Part shown: piece by piece, positions 60,803-64,000 of the stretch
Position numbering within the stretch: the stretch's first letter is position 1
Layout: each line of letters opens with the position of its first letter
NCBI GenBank assembly: GCA_025266875.1
Contig: JALLLT010000027.1
Location: 186,001 to 250,000 of the forward strand
Direction of reading: 5' to 3'
From: Fennellomyces sp. T-0311
Taxonomy: Eukaryota > Mucoromycota > Mucoromycetes > Mucorales > Lichtheimiaceae
Length of the DNA stretch: 64,000 nt
The notes under the pieces: model-generated
Seen by the model: the letters and a program-made list of their open reading frames with translations, nothing else
Database searches by the model: none
What the model was told of the DNA's origin: nothing
Program-made: the position numbers and the translations under genes

Positions 60803-61449
60803 TTAAGCCTTGACAGCATACTTGCGAAGAGGGAAGTGGTTCAACTTCTTCTGCTGCTTCACAGTCTTGAGCTTACGTTCGTAAGGTGTCAGTGCACGGC
60901 GCATGGCACGCGTCTTCTTGACACGCAGATCCAAGGGAATATACTTCTTCTTTTGGTAAAACAAACGGAGCTGCTCGCGCTGGGTCTGGTTGATCACAGT
61001 CAAGGTGCGTGCAATGTTCTTGCGCGCCGTTCCACTATCGCCATGACGTTAGCGCATTGTCATTACTATACTTTTGCCTTTCAGGGGTCAATAAAGGGGC
61101 AGAGCTTACATTTCGTGGAGTCTGGAAGCGGAACCACCGGCGACCTTTTGAACGCGCAGGGAAGCAAGATGCTGCTTTTGCTCATCAAGAGTCTTCAAGA
61201 GCTCGGCTTTGTTCTTGTTGCGAAGTTCGTATGCTTTGACGACAGCCTAATACACGATAAATTTAAGCTTTCGTTCCATGAATTTCATGCATAATTCCAT
61301 TCAACGATTCCCGCCATGCATCCGGATCCGCTTGGTCGTTTTTTTTTAGTGTTGGATTACGTTCGTTCTAGTCGAATGCAAAGGTCGCAGTCGGATGGAT
61401 GGCATGATTCGATGAACGGATGGATGGATGGATGGATCATACGCACCAT
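60803..61449 (-). CDS. RPL35: 60S ribosomal protein L35 (uL29)
   Basis: Exons 61449-61447 (the ATG alone), 61246-61110 and 61034-60803 give 123 aa, exactly the usual L35 length. Sequence marks: [67 protein letters not shown] and the conserved end LRKYAVKA. L35 sits near the polypeptide exit tunnel of the large subunit and helps bind SRP and NAC. The donor follows the start codon directly, a layout frequent in ribosomal protein genes, and the 200-nt first intron is three times longer than typical here. The stop lies about 290 bp from the start of the HMG-box gene. Confidence 0.97.
61415..61438. repeat. GGAT tetranucleotide repeat in RPL35 intron 1
   Basis: Several copies of GGAT/TGGA just inside the first intron, next to the donor site. 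Confidence 0.8.
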
Positions 61450-62358
61450 TGGATTGGGTAAGCAAGAGACACCTTTACTGATGTGGCCAAGGCTGAAGTT
61501 CAATTTGTTCTGCCTGCACTCATTATCCCGAGCATGAATGTTTCCATGACACTTTTGACGTGCTTTGGCATTACATTGAACCACGTTTTTATTTTTACGC
61601 GGTTTTCTATTGATAAGTTGTTATATTTCGCTGCATTTTCTGTATCCATGCATGACCAACTGGACAGAGATCGACTAGCCAAAGCATCACCCCCTCGATT
61701 TTCGGTTAGATCCAATGTCTTCCCAAAATAGCCTTTTTTTCATTCTTTCGCCGGAGACGGTCCGATTCACGCTTCCCGTGTGCCGCTTTCGTGGATGTTG
61801 TTTTTGTTGTGATCCAAAGCTTCTTTCATGGAAGCTTTGTTGTTATATATAGATCCGTGTGGGCGATTACGCATCCAGCTTGGAGTTAATAATATACCAA
61901 AACATTGCGTCGGCCGGATATTCATAGTTTATCGCTGTGCCGATCACGGAAGCTCCAATTAGTATACTCTGGATGTTTTCACCCTTGCTTAATAAGGAGC
62001 TTGGGATCCGTTGGTCCTATCGGACACGCGTTCCAATAAATGAATATTGCTATGTGCACAACATTAGCTGCTAAAGATAGCATGGTTCGAAATAAGGGAG
62101 TTTATTTAGTTAGCTATTATGTACGCATTCCAGCTGATCACAGTAGAGAAGATCAGGTTTCGAGGGGTGGGCGTGACTTTAGCGCCATATACTGTTTAGC
62201 AAATGAAGTGACAATATATAAAGAAAAGCAAATCAATGTACAATACATAAAGAAAAAATAGAGGGGCGAAACTTTTGGTCTCGAGGGGTGGCAAAGCGAA
62301 ATGGGATATTGGAGTGAGCGAATGTCTAAATTCAAAATAATTCAAAAGGGAATATACT
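61450..62358. other. RPL35 promoter and kelch-gene 3' flank
   Basis: Holds the RPL35 leader and promoter, a 23-bp imperfect palindrome (AAAGCTTC...GAAGCTTT, about 61817-61839) followed by TATATATA (about 61844-61851), and the 3' flank of the kelch-BTB gene. TCGAGGGGTGG occurs twice (about 62160 and 62281). No gene recognised. Confidence 0.45.
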
Positions 62359-64000
62359 TTATGCTTCCATGGGGCTGTCGGGTCGGTTGTCCTCGTCGTC
62401 TTCCTCATGCTCATCGTCCGTGATTCTATGGTGGCTGCCGTTCCGTGAATCCATTGTGATGCCATAGCCTCCCACTAGGATTGCATTATCCGGGGTCTCG
62501 TCCCATATCTGGCAGAGGACGTCATGCGGTAAGCTCCGGAATGCATCAGTGCGCACCACGTTGCCAAAACGTTCAAACATAAAATGCAGCGCGTTCTGCT
62601 GTAATCCTCGCTGGCCAGCCAGTCCGGCGCAGTGATATATTTTGCTGACGCTCTCGATGCCCATGTCGCTATGCAACCGTCGTACACACAATGCAAGGAG
62701 TCGTGGCAACAAATACAAATTCGCCATCACCAACAAATCCGCAATCAGCTCTACAGACAAAAAGTCGTCAAGTGTATCCGTGTATAGGAACCGGACGAAT
62801 GCTTCGAGGACAACGAAAGGCTCAGGCAATGTGAGAGTATCCGATACAGATTCGGCCATTCCAGAGCCCAGCAGGTGCGCGAAATGCGGCCACCGCGCCA
62901 ATAGCACCAGGCGATGGACACGAATGTATCTTCCGTCTCCTTCATCTCTGGAGGATCGAATGGAGAAATCGGCACTTTGCGATTGTTGAATCAGTAAGCC
63001 GACGAGATCAGTTCCCAGCTGTGGTGGAGGCACAGGCATGATACCGTATTCTTTGAGGTCCACCTTTAGCACCGATGCATAATAGTCGTCCGGTTCTTCG
63101 TCATACCCATTTCCACATAGATAGAAGGACGTGTCATGTTCGGCCATGGCAAAGCTGGACCAATTGTAGCCTTCAAAAATGGTCCCCATGTCACGGTACT
63201 GCCACTGCATCGATGTCATATCCAGACTCCAAAGTCCAGTGGCCGGCAAGTCACCTCCAACCGTCGTCTGCGAGTGTGTTACTGCCACCACAAGCTGGTC
63301 TCCGCAGATCTGCGAGAAGCGTTGGCCCGTGAGCGACGGGGCAGAGGGTGAGTCGATTTCAAGATGGGTCACGCCGTGTCGATCCACATCGATGAACGAT
63401 AGATGGTTCGACCTGCTCATATCCTCCTCAAATCCACCAAATAAATATAACCGCTTGTTGTACATGAAACTGATATGCTGCGACCGTCGCACGAACGGGA
63501 TGGGAAGCTGCCATTCCCAGGTGTTGAGATCGAGTATTACCAAGGTGTCGGCAAAAACACCTGGCTTGGTAAGCAATCCACCGGCAATATAGAGCTTGTC
63601 GTCATAGATGGTCGCTGAGTGGCGCATGCGGCCCTCGGGTTTGATGCCATAGGTTTCGGGCTGCCACCACGTGAGAGTGTCGAGATCGAGCACGGAGACG
63701 TCGTCGAAGTACCCACCTTCCTCTTCACCGTTGCCTCCAAAAATAACCAACTTATTCCTGTTCTTCCACAGGGTGGCGGTGTGGTCGTTCCGCTTGGCCG
63801 GGGGACGGCCTTTGGTGTATATAATGCGTGTCCACTGGTTGTCGTCTAACGAGAGTTTATAAAGGGTGTTGAAGACGTCGTCAGTGTATTGGTCGAAGCC
63901 GCCAAAGACGTAGATAGCATTGCCAACGACGCTCAGCGACGCGCCGACCAAGGGGCCGAGCAGCTCGCCTTGCGTACGGCTAGGCTTTGCGAAGGTCTTG
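62359..64000 (-). CDS. kelch-repeat/BTB protein, 5' end outside the window
   Basis: Open minus-strand frame from the window edge to the stop at 62359, at least 547 aa, with no intron seen. Kelch blades: AIYVFGGFDQYTDDV, KLVIFGGNGEEEGGYFDDV, KLYIAGGLL, RLYLFGGFEED, a GLWSLDM blade and FYLCGNGYDEE. A BTB domain follows (about the last 200 residues: ADFSIRSS, VHRLVLLARWPHF, LPEPFVVLEAFVRFLYTDTL, ELIADLLVMANLYLLPRLLALC). The tail is acidic. Kelch then BTB is the order in LZTR1 and fission yeast Ral2-like proteins, which link Ras-family GTPases to cullin-3 or cell-shape control; that assignment is by architecture only. The N-terminal blade(s) and start are missing. Confidence 0.88.
   Translation of the reverse strand, partial: KTFAKPSRTQGELLGPLVGASLSVVGNAIYVFGGFDQYTDDVFNTLYKLSLDDNQWTRIIYTKGRPPAKRNDHTATLWKNRNKLVIFGGNGEEEGGYFDDVSVLDLDTLTWWQPETYGIKPEGRMRHSATIYDDKLYIAGGLLTKPGVFADTLVILDLNTWEWQLPIPFVRRSQHISFMYNKRLYLFGGFEEDMSRSNHLSFIDVDRHGVTHLEIDSPSAPSLTGQRFSQICGDQLVVAVTHSQTTVGGDLPATGLWSLDMTSMQWQYRDMGTIFEGYNWSSFAMAEHDTSFYLCGNGYDEEPDDYYASVLKVDLKEYGIMPVPPPQLGTDLVGLLIQQSQSADFSIRSSRDEGDGRYIRVHRLVLLARWPHFAHLLGSGMAESVSDTLTLPEPFVVLEAFVRFLYTDTLDDFLSVELIADLLVMANLYLLPRLLALCVRRLHSDMGIESVSKIYHCAGLAGQRGLQQNALHFMFERFGNVVRTDAFRSLPHDVLCQIWDETPDNAILVGGYGITMDSRNGSHHRITDDEHEEDDEDNRPDSPMEA

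Noticed and set aside
1..64000. CRISPR arrays, operons, bacterial ribosome-binding sites
   Set aside because: Spliced eukaryotic genes throughout and no regularly spaced direct repeats were seen; such features are not expected here.

Overview
This window is nuclear DNA from a filamentous fungus, most likely an early-diverging one of the Mucoromycota type. The reasons are many short GT-AG introns (about 45-75 nt), TATA boxes close to starts, a group X-type hybrid histidine kinase, HSP90 ending in MEEVD, APSES, GATA and HMG-box regulators, TPR/F-box/LRR proteins, and a decayed two-gene PIF/Harbinger transposon. The species cannot be fixed from sequence alone. All exon structures were built by hand from reading frame, splice signals and family motifs; no search or transcript data were used.

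Layout. 1-6 kb: a six-exon four-TM membrane protein, a small acidic protein and a kinase-like protein that has lost its catalytic Asp. 6-10.3 kb: a gene-poor stretch. 10.3-17.6 kb: a 12-exon, about 2218-residue hybrid histidine kinase (degenerate kinase, AAA-type ATPase, GAF, HisKA, HATPase, receiver). 17.6-24.9 kb: mostly accessory DNA, holding a small single-TM protein gene, a Tc1/mariner-like MITE, a 0.7-kb inverted repeat, a seven-TM protein gene and the Harbinger remnant. 24.9-31.5 kb: an SHPRH/Irc20-type SNF2-RING protein (18 exons) convergent with a secreted purple acid phosphatase, with stop codons 8 nt apart. 31.7-43.1 kb: a dense block with a GDS1-type winged-helix protein carrying two APSES domains, a GATA factor, CTF8 divergent from a CDT2/DTL-type WD40 gene (sharing an E2F-like promoter), a PSP1-domain protein, and a possibly broken histone-fold-like gene. 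43.7-45.3 kb: AT-rich DNA with a 465-bp fold-back element. 45.4-56.8 kb: five tandem F-box/LRR genes in two subfamilies (three with a TPR-like segment, two without). 57.3-64 kb: HSP90, an HMG-box factor, ribosomal protein L35 (uL29) and a kelch-BTB protein cut by the window edge, all on the minus strand.

How genes relate. Several concern chromosome replication and repair: CTF8 (alternative clamp loader), CDT2 (PCNA-coupled CRL4 substrate receptor), SHPRH/Irc20 (PCNA ubiquitin ligase/translocase in the human homologue) and Pof3-like F-box proteins. Only CTF8 and CDT2 share a promoter. The rest look like ordinary fungal gene order, with transposon debris and a locally expanding F-box family.
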